From: Lantana camara
Lineage: Eukaryota > Streptophyta > Magnoliopsida > Lamiales > Verbenaceae
Assembly (NCBI GenBank): GCA_037501455.1
Contig: CM074863.1
Location: 9,296,001 to 9,360,000, forward strand
DNA length: 64,000 nt
Direction of reading: 5' to 3'
A program made the position numbers and the translations under genes. Below are positions 12,436 through 23,891 of this stretch, piece by piece. The notes beneath the pieces were generated by a model that was not told where the DNA came from, ran no database searches, and saw only the letters and a program-made list of their open reading frames with translations. The stretch's first letter is position 1, and the number at the start of each line of letters is the position of its first letter.

Positions 12436-13250
12436 ACGTGTTTGGCTTGAGGTTCCTGACGGAAAATGTAAAATGTCTTAAATATCCCTGACGGTCTGTT
12501 TACCCCTTTATCTTATTTTATTTATATATATACTGCAAATTGTAAAAGACAAATATATCCTTTTCTCTAAAGACTTGTATGTCCGAGGCTTTTGATATTC
12601 ATCAGATCCAAAAAAAGCTAAGTCCTTCACTCTCCACTTACTAAGAACCCGATGAAAACCCTATTGGTGAAACGCCATTTTCGTTGAATCAAAGCTCAAA
12701 ATCAGGGCTGAAGCTGTAACTTGGTTGTTGCGGGCTCCATTATCTTCGATTACGTTAGGCAATTTTCAGAGGGAGGGACTTAGGTAAGCATTTAGTTGGT
12801 GCAGCACTATTTTTCCATGTTGGGTTTTCTTATTTAGCCATATATTCCTCAATAATCGAAGTTTTTGACATCGAAAACAAGTTCTATTTGCTTGTTTTGA
12901 AACATTTTTGCTGGAAAAGGCATATTCTGGAAACAAGAAACCCTACTTTATTGTTTTTTCTCGTTTATTTTTCTGATTTTTGGTGTTCAAAACCCTTGTC
13001 TTCCATGGCATCGTGTTTTATTTGGTTTAGATAACAAGAAACCCTGTTCTGTTGTTCTTTCTTTTTTTTTTTTTTTTTGTTGTTAATAACCCTTGTTTTC
13101 AGTTATTTCGTGGTTTATTGTGTTTTAGTTTCTGAAATTTTTTGAATACTAAAAATCCCTAATTTTCAGAGTTGTTCGGCTGCCTTTTTTGGTGATTTTG
13201 TCTAATATGCTTAATTATAGAAGCTTTTTTTTTAAAAAAATACAGGTTCA
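12436..13250. other. MULE-1 5' non-coding region
   Basis: Between the left inverted repeat and the first transposase codons lie about 800 bases of T-rich sequence with a poly-T run near 13062-13078. It is probably the promoter and leader of the transposase, possibly with a 5' intron ending at the CAG just before 13251. No other gene is seen. Confidence 0.45.
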
Positions 13251-15116
13251 ATGACGGACAAGAAGTATACTTTGGTTGTTCATTTTGATGATCAAATAGC
13301 CAGTTTGTACGACGTAGACCCAGATAAGTACAGCATTTTCGACTTCCGCGCTGATATAAAGGATTTGTTTAGTTTGGGTGATGAATTATTTAGGATACAT
13401 GCAAACAGTTTACATGGTAGAATGTCTATGGAAACTGATTTAGATGTACTAAGCATGTTTTAAAGGAATGGTAAAGAAACTGTGATTGATGTGTTTGTTG
13501 TGTCTACGATGATTCATGCTCAAGTGAATATTGAGAATGCTAGTACTTCGGTGAATATTGAAAATCTTGATGCTAGAGTGCAAGTTCAAGGAATATCTGG
13601 TACAGTTAATGTTAACAAGTAGTTGGGTCTAGTAGACAAGCTGTTAGTAAGGGTAAGGGTGTGGGAGATCAATGTAGGGGTGATAATCATAAAGGGAAAG
13701 GGAAATTTGTTGATACTGGAAGAAGTAAAAAGGGCAATGTGGGGAGTACTAGTAACTTGAACTCGGATGATGAAGATTATAACTCAGATGGCAACTTATA
13801 TGTTCCTGAATTAGATGTGGAAAACATGGATAATATTAATTTGGATGAGAATTTTGATGCTGATTGTATGTCAAATTATTCATCTGATGATCATGTTGAG
13901 GCTGCAAACAATTCTGATGAAGAATTTGATGATGTTCCATTAAAAGGTAGCTTTAATCATCCTGCTGGTGGGGATTTTGATACGGGTAGTGGTCCTGTTG
14001 AACTTAGGGTTGGTAAGTATTTTGTGGATGTTCATCATTTGAGAAGGATACTGAAAGATTATGTTATACAAGAGGGCTTTACTATGATTAGGAAGAAAAA
14101 TGACCCTAGGAGAGTGACTATTGAGTGTGAAAATGCAGGATGTGCCTGGAGATTGCATGCATCTGTCATGTGTGATATGGCTCTACATTTCAGATTAAAA
14201 CATACAATGGTGTCCGCACATGCTTAAGAACTGACTGCACAAAGGAAGCTAGTGCAGATTGGATAGCTTCAAAACTTGTGAAGATTCTCAGAAAAACCCC
14301 TGATTTAACCCCTAAAGAAATACAAGAGAAATTGAAAAAATACAATATCAAACCACAATACATGCAAATTTACAGGGCAAGGGGTAATGCAAGGGAAGAG
14401 CTTGAGAGTAGCCACAGTAAGTCATATGGCAAACTGCTATATTATGCTAGGATTGTTCCACAGTACAATGAGGGTAGCATTGTCACACTTCAATCATAAT
14501 TCCCTCCAAATCCTAGCTTGAATATGGTACCAAATTTTTTGAGAATTTTTGTTGGTTTAAATCCATTGAAAAAGGGTTTTTTGAGTGGGTGTCATCCATT
14601 CATTGGGTTTGATGGTTGTCACCTGAAATGTGAGTTTGGAGGTGTGTTGTTGGCTGCTATTGGATTGGATGAGAATAATGGGTTATATCCAATAGCTTAT
14701 GTTGTTGTGGAAACAAAAAACAAGGAAAACTGGACATTCTTTTTTGAGAACCTGAGTTCTATGTTGGATGGTTTTGATCCAAGTTTGCCATGGACTTTCA
14801 TGAGTGACAGATAGAAGGTAATTTTTTTAAACATATCACTTGTATATTATCTTGTTCATTCTATAAGATTACTGATATAATTCATATGTACTATGCAGGG
14901 ACTTAATGAAACAATAAATCAGATTGTCCCTCATGCAAACAACAAAAGGTGTGCAAGGCATATTTATGCCAATTTCAGACTTAAATTTGCTGGACATGCA
15001 CTGAAAAGATACTTCTGGGAGGCTGCTAGAAGTTACAACAAGAGGGGGTTCAATTTTGCAATGGCCAAGGTGAAGGAACTGAACCCCAGAGCACATCTCA
15101 CTACTAGAAATATGTC

Positions 15117-15990
15117 ATATAGCAACGGAAATTTAGCAACGGAAATTATTCGTTGCTATTTAGCAACGGACATAGCAACGGAAAAAAAAAATCATGGCAA
15201 AATGCTTTAGCAACGGAATTTTCGTTGCTAAATCCGTTGCTATATATGAAAAAAAATAGCAACAGATTTTTCGTTGCTAAAATTAAATAATACAAAAAAT
15301 AAATAAATTGGTATATATAGCGACGGAAATTCCGTTGCTATTAAAATAAAAACCTAATAAAAAATAATATAATATTTATAAATATTTGCAACGAAAAATC
15401 CGTTGCTATATGAAAGAAAAAAAAGAAATAAAAATAAATAAATATAAAAAATATTAGCAACGGAAAATCCGTTGCTAAATAGCAACGGATTTTCCGTTGC
15501 TATATGGAAGACAAAAAAGAAATAAAAATAAATAAATATGACAAATATTAGCAACGAAAAATCCGTTGCTATTTAGCAACGAAAAATCCATTGATTTTCC
15601 GTTGCTAATATTTTTTTTATTTATTTCTTTTTATTTCTTCCTTTTATATTTATTTCTTTTTATTTCTTCCTTACAGCAACGAAAAATCCGTTGCTATATG
15701 GAAGACAAAAAAGAAATAAAAATTAATAAATATAAAAAAATATTAGCAACGGAAAATCCGTTGCTAAATAGCAACCGATTTTCCGTTGCTATATGGAAGA
15801 CAAAAAAGAAATAAAAATAAATAAATATAAAAAAGATTAGCAACGGAAAATCCGTTGCTATAAACATATGATTAAAAAATTAATAATATATTTATTATTT
15901 AGCAACGAAAAATTCATTGCTATAAATATTTAATTAAAAAATAATAGAATACTTATAATTTAGCAACGAAAAATTCGTTGCTATAAATAG
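15117..15990. repeat. CACTA left subterminal array of AGCAACGGA hairpin motifs
   Basis: About a dozen copies of GCAACGG(A) and its complement form short near-perfect palindromes, such as GCAACGGAAAATCCGTTGC. From about 15400 to 15860 these palindromes are embedded in a larger A-rich repeat containing ATGGAAGACAAAAAAGAAA, which occurs at least three times. A few more copies lie at 17850-17930 near the right end, so the array is asymmetric. Confidence 0.85.
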
Positions 15991-16333
15991 TTGATTAAAA
16001 ATTTAATAGAATTCATATGTTCGAAGATTATATGATCGATCATATGTTTGGGGATTATATTGAATTCATATTTGTATAAAATAACCTTTCATATATAAAA
16101 GCCTTGAATATTTTTATTTGATAGAAAATTTGTATTATTTATATATTATAAGGTATAATATACATTATAAATTATTAAAAGATGTGCATAACACAATAAT
16201 TCCTTAATATTCACATATATAACGCTCGAAATTCGCATGTAAATACTTCAATATTAAGAGAAAAGTTTTTCATTTAATATGTAACGGTTGCATAAAACAA
16301 TAATTTCTTAATTTTTAGATATAATTCAAATAA

Positions 16334-16336
<3 letters not shown>

Positions 16337-16386
<50 letters not shown>
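16337..16386. repeat. (TA)n microsatellite
   Basis: About 50 bases of uninterrupted TA dinucleotides in the AT-rich middle of the CACTA element; likely polymorphic in length. Confidence 0.95.
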
Positions 16387-16389
<3 letters not shown>

Positions 16390-17645
16390 GCTTGGGGTTT
16401 ATGTAGAATTTAATACTATATAATATGCGAGCTCTATTATCTATTATATTTATATTTTAACAAATAACAAATCCTTAAATAAGTAATTCAAGTTAGTATG
16501 AATATTTGATTGTCATTACAATATAAATCATTAAAATATGTCATATTTATTTAGTAGTATGATATATTTATTACTTAAAGTACATACATTATAATTAAAA
16601 CACAGAAATGTATATCTAACAATGCTTAATACAATTACATAATGTTATTCAAAGAAAAGTTTTTTATTTAATAACATAACTAACAGTTGCGTAGCACAAT
16701 AATTTCTTAAAATTCATATATAATGCTCGAAATTCAAATGTAAATACTTCATATTAAGAGAAAAGTTTTTCATCTAACCTCTAACAGTTGCATAACACAA
16801 TAATTTCTTAATATATATTTAGATATAGTTCTACAAAGTTAAATATAAGTACTACTATATATTAAAAGAAAAATCCTTCATTTAACATCTAACAGCTACA
16901 TAACACAATAATTCTTCAATATTTAGATATAATTCTACAAATTCAAATATAAATGTTTCATATTAATAAAATAATTCTTCATTAAGTTATTCAACTACGT
17001 ATGATTGCTAAATAATACAAATGTATAAGTGAATACTTCATATATTTGTGGAATATGATAAAAAAAAAACCTATCATATTTTTATTTGATACAAAATTGG
17101 ATAGAAAAATGTTATTTTGAATTTTATTCTAATTTTTAATTTGTCATATTATACTCTTATAAACCAATTAACTAGCTACAAAATTGAATTATTTATAGTC
17201 ATATTAATTTAAGTAGATTTACAAGTCCAAGTTAAATTCCTAATAAAATGAAAATATCACATGAAAATTTTAGTGCGGATCCAACTCCACTTACTCAGAC
17301 TAATTATAATGCAAATGTATCACAATTGCTATTAGATTTTGTTACTTTTCTTAAAATTTATGTTAATTATAAGGTATAATATACAATATAAATCATTAAA
17401 ATATTTAATATTTGTTTAGTAGTATGATATATTATACTTAAAGTACATACATTATAATTAAAATACAGAAGTGTATATTTTTAACAATGCTTAATGCAAT
17501 TATTTACAGATATATATGATTATATTTAATATAAAATTATATTTGAAAAATACTTATATTTAAACTTAATATAATAAGTACTTAAAATTAAGGTATGAAT
17601 ATGTTATTGTTGTTATATATATAAAAAAACCTCATTATACCAACA

Positions 17646-17845
17646 ATGAAGCTAGCTGAGTTGGTTGGGAGTCCAACCTTGGTCCCTGGAGACCCAGGTT
17701 CGAATCTTGCCTTGCACAAATTATTCAAATTAATTATGAGGCACCTGGGGCTGGCTCGGTGGGTTTGGGCGGTGGCTCGGTGGGGTGGGTCAAACCAGGG
17801 TGGCTTGGGGGCTCTCTTGGGCCCCACAAATAAAATTTTAATTTA
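17646..17845 (+). mobile_element. tRNA-derived SINE-like sequence inside the CACTA element
   Basis: The segment begins with a RNA polymerase III A-box-like TAGCTGAGTTGG (about 17653) and has a B-box-like GGTTCGAATCT about 35 bases later, the layout of a tRNA-related SINE head. A GC-rich, GGGCTGGCTCGGTGGG-type body follows and ends in an A/T-rich tail near 17830-17845. The surrounding CACTA sequence is strongly AT-rich, so this GC-rich block stands out. I could not see clear target duplications, so the exact ends are uncertain. It is not a working tRNA because no cloverleaf can be completed. Confidence 0.6.
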
Positions 17846-18026
17846 TTAATTCGTTGCTAATAATTCGTTGCTAAGCCGAAATCCATTGCTAATAGGGCCA
17901 AAATCCGTTGCTAAATCCATTGCTATAGGGCGTTTTTCTGGTAGTGTCTATATCTAGGTCATTTCTCCTTCAATGTGGAGTAGACATGCTTTTGATCCCT
18001 CAATCAAGGATGACCACTGCACAAAT

Positions 18027-19971
18027 TGTTGGAAAACACGAATTAGAAAGCAGCGGAATTTAAAATTTTTTTCCAACAAAAGGATCTTGGACTCGCAATC
18101 GTGTATCCAAATTCGTAGAGTTAGAAAACTTACTTTTCTTTTATTCTTTCTTGAAGCGTTTCAAGCCACCCAAGAACGCTCTTCTCACGGCTTGATCCCC
18201 TCTCCTTGGTAAAGCTCGAATCTTCAAACTTCTAACTTGAAGCTCTCTAGAGATAATCCACCAACTTGATCACAATCTAACTAGTAAGGATGCTAGTTCT
18301 CTAGTTAGTGTTTAGGCTTAACCTAGGGTTTATTTGATCTTGGAGAAAGGAAGGTGTTCAACACATGAACCAAAAGAATTACCAATTACTCTCTAAGGGG
18401 AGCATGAGCTCCCCTATATATAGGAAAGGGATGGGGCGGCCGAACCTAGTCCTTACGGGCTAAGGATTTCGGCCCCTCTCTCTCCTATTACTTGATCATC
18501 AAGTATTTTCCAACTTTGACTTTGAATTCTAATTCAAATCAACTTTAAGAGAGCTAAAAGTATCCAAACTATTTTTGGATAATTTTATACTTTATTTATT
18601 TAAAATAAATAACTTATTTTTATCTAATTAATTAATTCATAATTAATTAACTAGATTATTTTTCTCCAAAATTAGACTTTCTTTTTAATTTAAAATTAAA
18701 CCAAAGTCTATTAAATAATTAACAAATTAATTATTTAATATATTAATCAAATAATCGCGTGTGGGACACGTGTCACAAGGACACGTGTCACTCACGTGAC
18801 CTACACGTGTGGTTTCACACGTGTGGAACCCTCTAGGCCCGATTAACTCGTTTAATCATTTTTAAGCCTCAACTCATGTAACCAAGTGGTTGTGTGTGAC
18901 CCTCTAGGTTCTCAATTCAATTAGCAGTGACCCTAATTAATTAATTCACTAATTAATTAATCAGTCCACAGATTAAACGACCATAGTCTAGCAACAGGTG
19001 TTTAACCCCTAGCTGAATTGGAATGTTCGGATTCGACAGAACCTTTAAGTCATTGATTAATGTGAGATACAATCCTCCTACTTACTATCTCTCAACCAAG
19101 ATCTAGGGTAAGGGAATAATCAGAACCCTAATAATCCGGTCTTAAAGCTAAGTGCATTTTATATCCATTTGATCTCAATCCAAGAAACCCTTTTCTTGAT
19201 GTCTTGATCTACTGCCTTGGCCAAGGACTCCATATGGCATATGAATGACTTACACAATAAGAGATCACCTTGCAAATGCAAGTGTAGGTCCTTTCTTGAT
19301 TCTCATTCACTTTCATGAATCACTTGTGCAGCCCCAGCATAAGCCTTGAATTAGTTGTCTAAGGCGACACCCTTTAAAGCTTATACCTAAGACTACAGAG
19401 TTAACTCATAAAGTAACAAGGAACCTCAAGTCTAAGGATCAATTAATCACATCAATGACTCGTGAGATATTTCCTAATCTGGAAGTTTCCATTTCCTGAA
19501 ATAGAAACTTCCTTTCCCATTTAGGAATCTTCTCACACGGGGCACCTCAGTGAACTTACTTATTAAAGTAAGCACCCTCATGTATCACGCACGTATCAAC
19601 TATACACTTTGCACCTCCATGAAACAAGGTGGTCCTTCTTAAGGGCGTGATCCCACAAGCAATCCTTAGAGGAGTCAGGTTGACACTCCCACTGTCTGTA
19701 GGACTCATCGGCTTGGAGTATTTTACTAATCATGATTTATGTGATATAGGGCTCGTTTCATGAACCATTTCACCTAAATGGTAGAGTCTTAAAGTCATCA
19801 GGATTAGGGGAGTTCTCATACATGCACAGCTAAAGTAAACGCATACCAAACAAGAGCATATAAAGAAGTGTTGCCTCAATTCGTTATTTCATTCAAAGAT
19901 TGTCTGTGATTACAATAAGGAAAAGCACAAAGCGGATATACAATCGGCTTTCTAGGGCACTATTCCTAACA
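18027..19971 (-). repeat. Copia 3' LTR (left copy)
   Basis: 1945 bp, nearly identical to 26090-28034. It contains several ACACGTGT-type palindromes near 18770-18830, which could be regulatory elements but are not proven so. The final polyprotein stop lies only 16 bases from its inner end. Confidence 0.95.
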
Positions 19972-19982
19972 ATCTCCCACTT
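19972..19982 (-). other. Copia polypurine tract
   Basis: On the minus strand the sequence AAGTGGGAGAT directly abuts the 3' LTR, the expected position and composition for the plus-strand primer of reverse transcription. Confidence 0.75.
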
Positions 19983-19987
19983 GTCCG

Positions 19988-21832
19988 TCAAAGCCATTCT
20001 AAAGCTACTCTAAGTCCCATCTTCTGAAGATGACCTTGGAAAGCTTCTCGACTAAGGGGTTTAGTAAGTGGATCTGCCACATTCTCTGCTGATGTGACCC
20101 TCTCAATTTGCACATCTCCTCTTTTGATAATATCGCGGATTAGGTGATACTTTCTCATAATGTGCTTGGTCCGTTGGTGAGATCTTGGTTCTCTTGCTTG
20201 AGCAACCGCCCCAGTGTTGTCACAAAACACAGTAATGGGGTCTTTCATGCTAGGAACAACATTCAACTCTTGAATGAAGTTTCTAATCCAAACACCTTCC
20301 TTAGCTGCATCATTTGCAGCTAAGTATTCGGCCTCAGTGGTCGAATCTGCAGTGGTCGTTTGCTTGGAACTCTTCCAACTCACTTTACCGCCGTTTAGGC
20401 AGAAAATGTATCCTGACATTGACTTAAAATCATCTAAGTCAGATGCAAAGCTTGCATCGCAGTATCCTTCGACGGTAAGATCTTTCTGACCTCCGTAAAC
20501 TAAGAATAAATCTTTAGTACTTTTCAAGTACTTAAGAATATTCTTCACGGCAGCCCAGTGACCATCTCCAGGGTCAGATTGGAAACGACTTGTTACACTA
20601 AGTGCATAAGCCACATCCGGTCGAGTACATAACATTGCATACATTATGCTACCTATTGCTGATGCATAAGGTGTATGAGTCATTCTTTCCTTCTCAAGGT
20701 TACTCTTAGGACACATCTTCTTTGAAAGACATGTTCCTACACTCATAGGAAGGTTCTTAACCTTTGCTGACTCCATATTGAATCTCTTCAATACTTTGTC
20801 AATGTACATCGACTGTGATAGTCCTATTAACCTTCTAGATCTATCTCTATAGATTTTAATTCCAAGGATATAGGACGCATCACCAAGATCTTTCATCTCG
20901 AATTGGTTCGATAACCATAACTTAGTTACTTTCATGTCATCCTTCGAATTCCCAATAAGAAGGATGTCATCAACATAAAGTACTAAGAATTGCACTGAGG
21001 TCTCCAATTCCTTTCTATACACACATGACTCATTCGAAATTTGAATGAAGCCAAACGCTTTGACTAATTCATCAAATCGAATGTTCCAATTCCTAGAAGC
21101 CTGTTTCAATCCATAGATTGATCTTTGGAGTTTGCAAACCTTTTGCTCACTCCCACTGAATGTGAAACCTATGGGTTGCTCCATATAAATGTCTTTGTCA
21201 ATGTCACCATTGAGAAAGGCAGTTTTCACATCCATTTGCCATATCTCATAGTCATAATATGCAGCAATGGCAAGCATGATCCGAATAGACTTTTGCATTG
21301 CAACTGGCGAAAAAGTTTCATCAAAGTCCACGCCGGGTCTTTGAGTGAATCCTTTTGCAACCAGTCTTGCTTTGTAGGCTGCAATGCTTCCATTAACTCC
21401 AAGCTTTCTCTTAAAGATCCATTTGCAACCTATGGGTTTGACCCCATCAGGCAAATCTACCAAGGTACAAACTTGGTTGGAGTTCATGGAGTCCATTTCA
21501 GATTTCATTGCTTCTATCCACTGTTCAGAGTCAGAATCTGAAAGTGCTTCCTTATATGTTAAAGGATCATTATCCTTTTGAGAGATTTCATAGAAGAATC
21601 CATACCATCTCTCCGGTTGTCTAGGAGTGCGTTCAGAACGCCTTAGAGGAGGATTTTCATGTGTATCGAAATTCGTGATTGGTTGTGGTTGATCAGAAGG
21701 GTACGTTTCTTCAGTGGGTGGTGTGAGATCACTTTGTACTTCTTCTAATTTTATGATCTTGCCTTTCTTTTCTTTAAGGAACGGTTCCTCAAGAAAAGTG
21801 GTATTTCTGGAAACGAACACCTTATCTCCCAC
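19988..21832 (-). CDS. Copia reverse transcriptase and RNase H reading frame
   Basis: A 614-codon frame on the minus strand. From about residue 85 it carries the Ty1/copia reverse transcriptase (GCKWIFKRKL, then DVKTAFLNG), with the catalytic YVDD at about 281-284. RNase H follows, with GYCDASFASD near 454 and TEAEYLA further on. The C-terminus reaches within 16 bases of the 3' LTR. It is not joined in frame to the upstream integrase frame (21939-23891): the junction holds two frame changes and an in-frame stop, so this part cannot be made as one polyprotein without recoding. The annotated start is just the first Met after the break and is not a natural initiation site. Confidence 0.9.
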   Translation of the reverse strand: MGDKVFVSRNTTFLEEPFLKEKKGKIIKLEEVQSDLTPPTEETYPSDQPQPITNFDTHENPPLRRSERTPRQPERWYGFFYEISQKDNDPLTYKEALSDSDSEQWIEAMKSEMDSMNSNQVCTLVDLPDGVKPIGCKWIFKRKLGVNGSIAAYKARLVAKGFTQRPGVDFDETFSPVAMQKSIRIMLAIAAYYDYEIWQMDVKTAFLNGDIDKDIYMEQPIGFTFSGSEQKVCKLQRSIYGLKQASRNWNIRFDELVKAFGFIQISNESCVYRKELETSVQFLVLYVDDILLIGNSKDDMKVTKLWLSNQFEMKDLGDASYILGIKIYRDRSRRLIGLSQSMYIDKVLKRFNMESAKVKNLPMSVGTCLSKKMCPKSNLEKERMTHTPYASAIGSIMYAMLCTRPDVAYALSVTSRFQSDPGDGHWAAVKNILKYLKSTKDLFLVYGGQKDLTVEGYCDASFASDLDDFKSMSGYIFCLNGGKVSWKSSKQTTTADSTTEAEYLAANDAAKEGVWIRNFIQELNVVPSMKDPITVFCDNTGAVAQAREPRSHQRTKHIMRKYHLIRDIIKRGDVQIERVTSAENVADPLTKPLSREAFQGHLQKMGLRVALEWL

Positions 21833-21938
21833 TGTCCTATGGATTCCTTAGGATAACCTACAAAGTAGCATAAGTTAGAACGAGATTCTAACTTATCTCC
21901 CACTGTCCTCTTCACGTAAGCAGGACAACCCCAAATTC

Positions 21939-23891
21939 TTAAGTAAGAATAGCTAGGGATTTTACCATGCCACATTTCATAGGCGTTTTAGGGACTGACT
22001 TAGAGGGAACTAGATTCAAAATCTTTGCTGCACTTTCTAGGGCATAACCCCAGAAAGAATGTGGTAAGTCAGTGAAACTCATCATGGAACGAACCATATC
22101 AAGTAAGGTTCGATTCCTTCTCTCAGAAACTCCATTAAGCTGAGGAGTTCCCGGAGGAGTCCACTGAGAGACAATCCCATTATCTTTGAGATCATTAAGG
22201 AATTTTTCACTAAGATACTCGCCTCCTCGATCAGATCGAAGTGCTTTGATCTTGTGACCAGTTTGGTTCTCAACCTCCTTTTGAAATTCTAAGAATTTCT
22301 CAAAAGCTTCAGATTTATACTTCATCAAGTATACATAACCATACCGACTGAAGTCATCAGTAAAGGTTATGAAATACTGATGATTGTTTTTTGTGCTTAC
22401 ACTAAGCGGTCCACAAACATCAGTATGGATCAAATCCAAAACCTTAATGGCACGTTCCACAGTTCCTTTAAAAGGGACTTTGGACATTTTTCCTTTGAGA
22501 CAGGATTCGCAAGAAGTTAACTCCTTAAGATCATTTTCAGAGAATGATCCTAAAGTTTTTATCTTGCTAATTCTGTTCTTGGAAATGTGTCCTAATCTAG
22601 CGTGCCATAAGGGAGCTGAAACTTTGTCATCTCTCTTACGCTTCGTTTCTCGTTGTATATTCATGATATTGATATTCTGAGTTAGATAAAGTCCATTACT
22701 TAGAGTATTGATGTGAACGGAAGAGTTGTTCCGTTTGATAAAGTATTTACCATTCTTAATATAAGTTTCATAACCTTCACAATCTAAAATTGGAACTGAA
22801 ATTATATTACGAATAATGCTCGGTACATAAATGACTTTATTTAAGACTAACTCAAAACTACCCAAATCTAATCTAATTGTGCCTAAAGCTCGAGCTACAA
22901 CGTTTGAGCCATCGCCGATCTTCAAGACACATTCTCCTTCTTTGAGTTGTTGGACTTCACTTAGAATCTGTACATCATTACAGATATGAGTTCCACAACC
23001 GGTATCAAGTACCCAAGAACTAGAATTAATAGAAAGATTTATTTCAACGAGAAAGATACCTTTATTTAGAGTAGCCTTGTACTCTGGGCAGTTTCTCCTC
23101 CAATGTCCCGCTTTGCCACAATGGAAGCAAACATCCTCTTTCTGATCACGTTTCTTCTTTTGGGTCTTCCCCTTCGAAATGCCACCAGTGGGCCTAAGGG
23201 GTTTCTTCTTCTTCTTTTGGGCTTTCTTGCCCTTACCTTTAGAAGGCCCAGAAAAGGAAGATGGAGCATTCACCATCAAAACCTTATTGTCCTTCTTGAT
23301 CGTGCTTTCAGCAGTCACAAGCTGACTAATCAGCTCAGCTATAGTAGAACCAGCATGATTCATGTTGAAGTTAAGGACAAATGAGTTGAATGATGGTGGG
23401 AGCGAAGCTAGCAACAAATCCACTGAAAGCTCATCTTTCAGTGGCATATCCATGGAGGCAAGTTTCTCAGTAAGGGCAAGAAACTTGAGTCCATATTCAT
23501 GGACACTTGAACCTTCCCTCATTCTCAAGTGGAACAATTCCTTTGAAGGGTTATACCTTGTAACACGTTCATGAGGGCGGTAAAGTTGCTCTAAGTGGTC
23601 GTAAATCTCCCAAGCGAATTTCATGGCCTCATGTTGCCTTTGCAAGTCCGGAGACATGTTAGCCAACATAAGGCAACGGGCTTGGAGATTATCATCCTTC
23701 CACTTCTGATTCGCGTCCCACTCAGCCCGAGTGGGAGCCTCCCCTTCGGGACTAAGCTCCCCTTCGAAGAGAACATAAGTTCTCTTCTCAGAATCTAAAA
23801 TGATTTTTAGATTTCTCAGCCAATCAGAATAGTTGGGACCAGTCAACTTGTTTGACTCGAGGATCAATACAAGAGGGTATTTGGTTGCCAT
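21939..23891 (-). CDS. Copia gag, protease and integrase reading frame
   Basis: A 650-codon frame starting at an ATG, with MATKYPLVLILESNKLTG typical of copia gag. A gag domain covers about residues 1-220, followed by a Lys-rich stretch and a CCHC zinc knuckle (CFHCGKAGHWRRNC, about 254-267). Aspartic protease (VLDTGCGTH) is near 292. The integrase HHCC region (HARLGH) is near 427, with integrase catalytic segments IHTDVCGP near 489 and SDRGGEY near 550. The frame ends early after SVPKTPM because of a one-base change near 21975; integrase would normally continue into a WGCPAYV motif, which is found in the next frame at 21751-21975. Gag may still be functional in trans. Confidence 0.92.
   Translation of the reverse strand: MATKYPLVLILESNKLTGPNYSDWLRNLKIILDSEKRTYVLFEGELSPEGEAPTRAEWDANQKWKDDNLQARCLMLANMSPDLQRQHEAMKFAWEIYDHLEQLYRPHERVTRYNPSKELFHLRMREGSSVHEYGLKFLALTEKLASMDMPLKDELSVDLLLASLPPSFNSFVLNFNMNHAGSTIAELISQLVTAESTIKKDNKVLMVNAPSSFSGPSKGKGKKAQKKKKKPLRPTGGISKGKTQKKKRDQKEDVCFHCGKAGHWRRNCPEYKATLNKGIFLVEINLSINSSSWVLDTGCGTHICNDVQILSEVQQLKEGECVLKIGDGSNVVARALGTIRLDLGSFELVLNKVIYVPSIIRNIISVPILDCEGYETYIKNGKYFIKRNNSSVHINTLSNGLYLTQNINIMNIQRETKRKRDDKVSAPLWHARLGHISKNRISKIKTLGSFSENDLKELTSCESCLKGKMSKVPFKGTVERAIKVLDLIHTDVCGPLSVSTKNNHQYFITFTDDFSRYGYVYLMKYKSEAFEKFLEFQKEVENQTGHKIKALRSDRGGEYLSEKFLNDLKDNGIVSQWTPPGTPQLNGVSERRNRTLLDMVRSMMSFTDLPHSFWGYALESAAKILNLVPSKSVPKTPMKCGMVKSLAILT

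Larger units (their letters stand above)
15099..17946. mobile_element. Non-autonomous CACTA (En/Spm) element inside MULE-1
   Basis: The left end starts CACTACTAGAAAT and the right end finishes TTTTTCTGGTAGTG, the inverted CACTA signature. Three-base target duplications TCT lie at 15096-15098 and 17947-17949; 3 bp is standard for CACTA elements. The subterminal zones are packed with AGCAACGGA-type motifs in both orientations, as expected for sites bound by a CACTA DNA-binding protein. No transposase frame is present in 2848 bp. The middle is very AT-rich and contains a SINE-like sequence near its right end. The insertion cuts the MULE-1 transposase after the codons for its KELNP stretch. Confidence 0.92.

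Noticed and set aside
15117..15990. Regularly spaced palindromic repeats that look superficially like a CRISPR array
   Set aside because: The DNA is plant nuclear, spacing is irregular, there are no cas genes, and the motifs lie inside a CACTA element with correct ends and target duplication.
17646..17720. Possible functional tRNA gene
   Set aside because: A- and B-box-like sequences are present, but no full cloverleaf with an acceptor stem could be built; a SINE head fits better.
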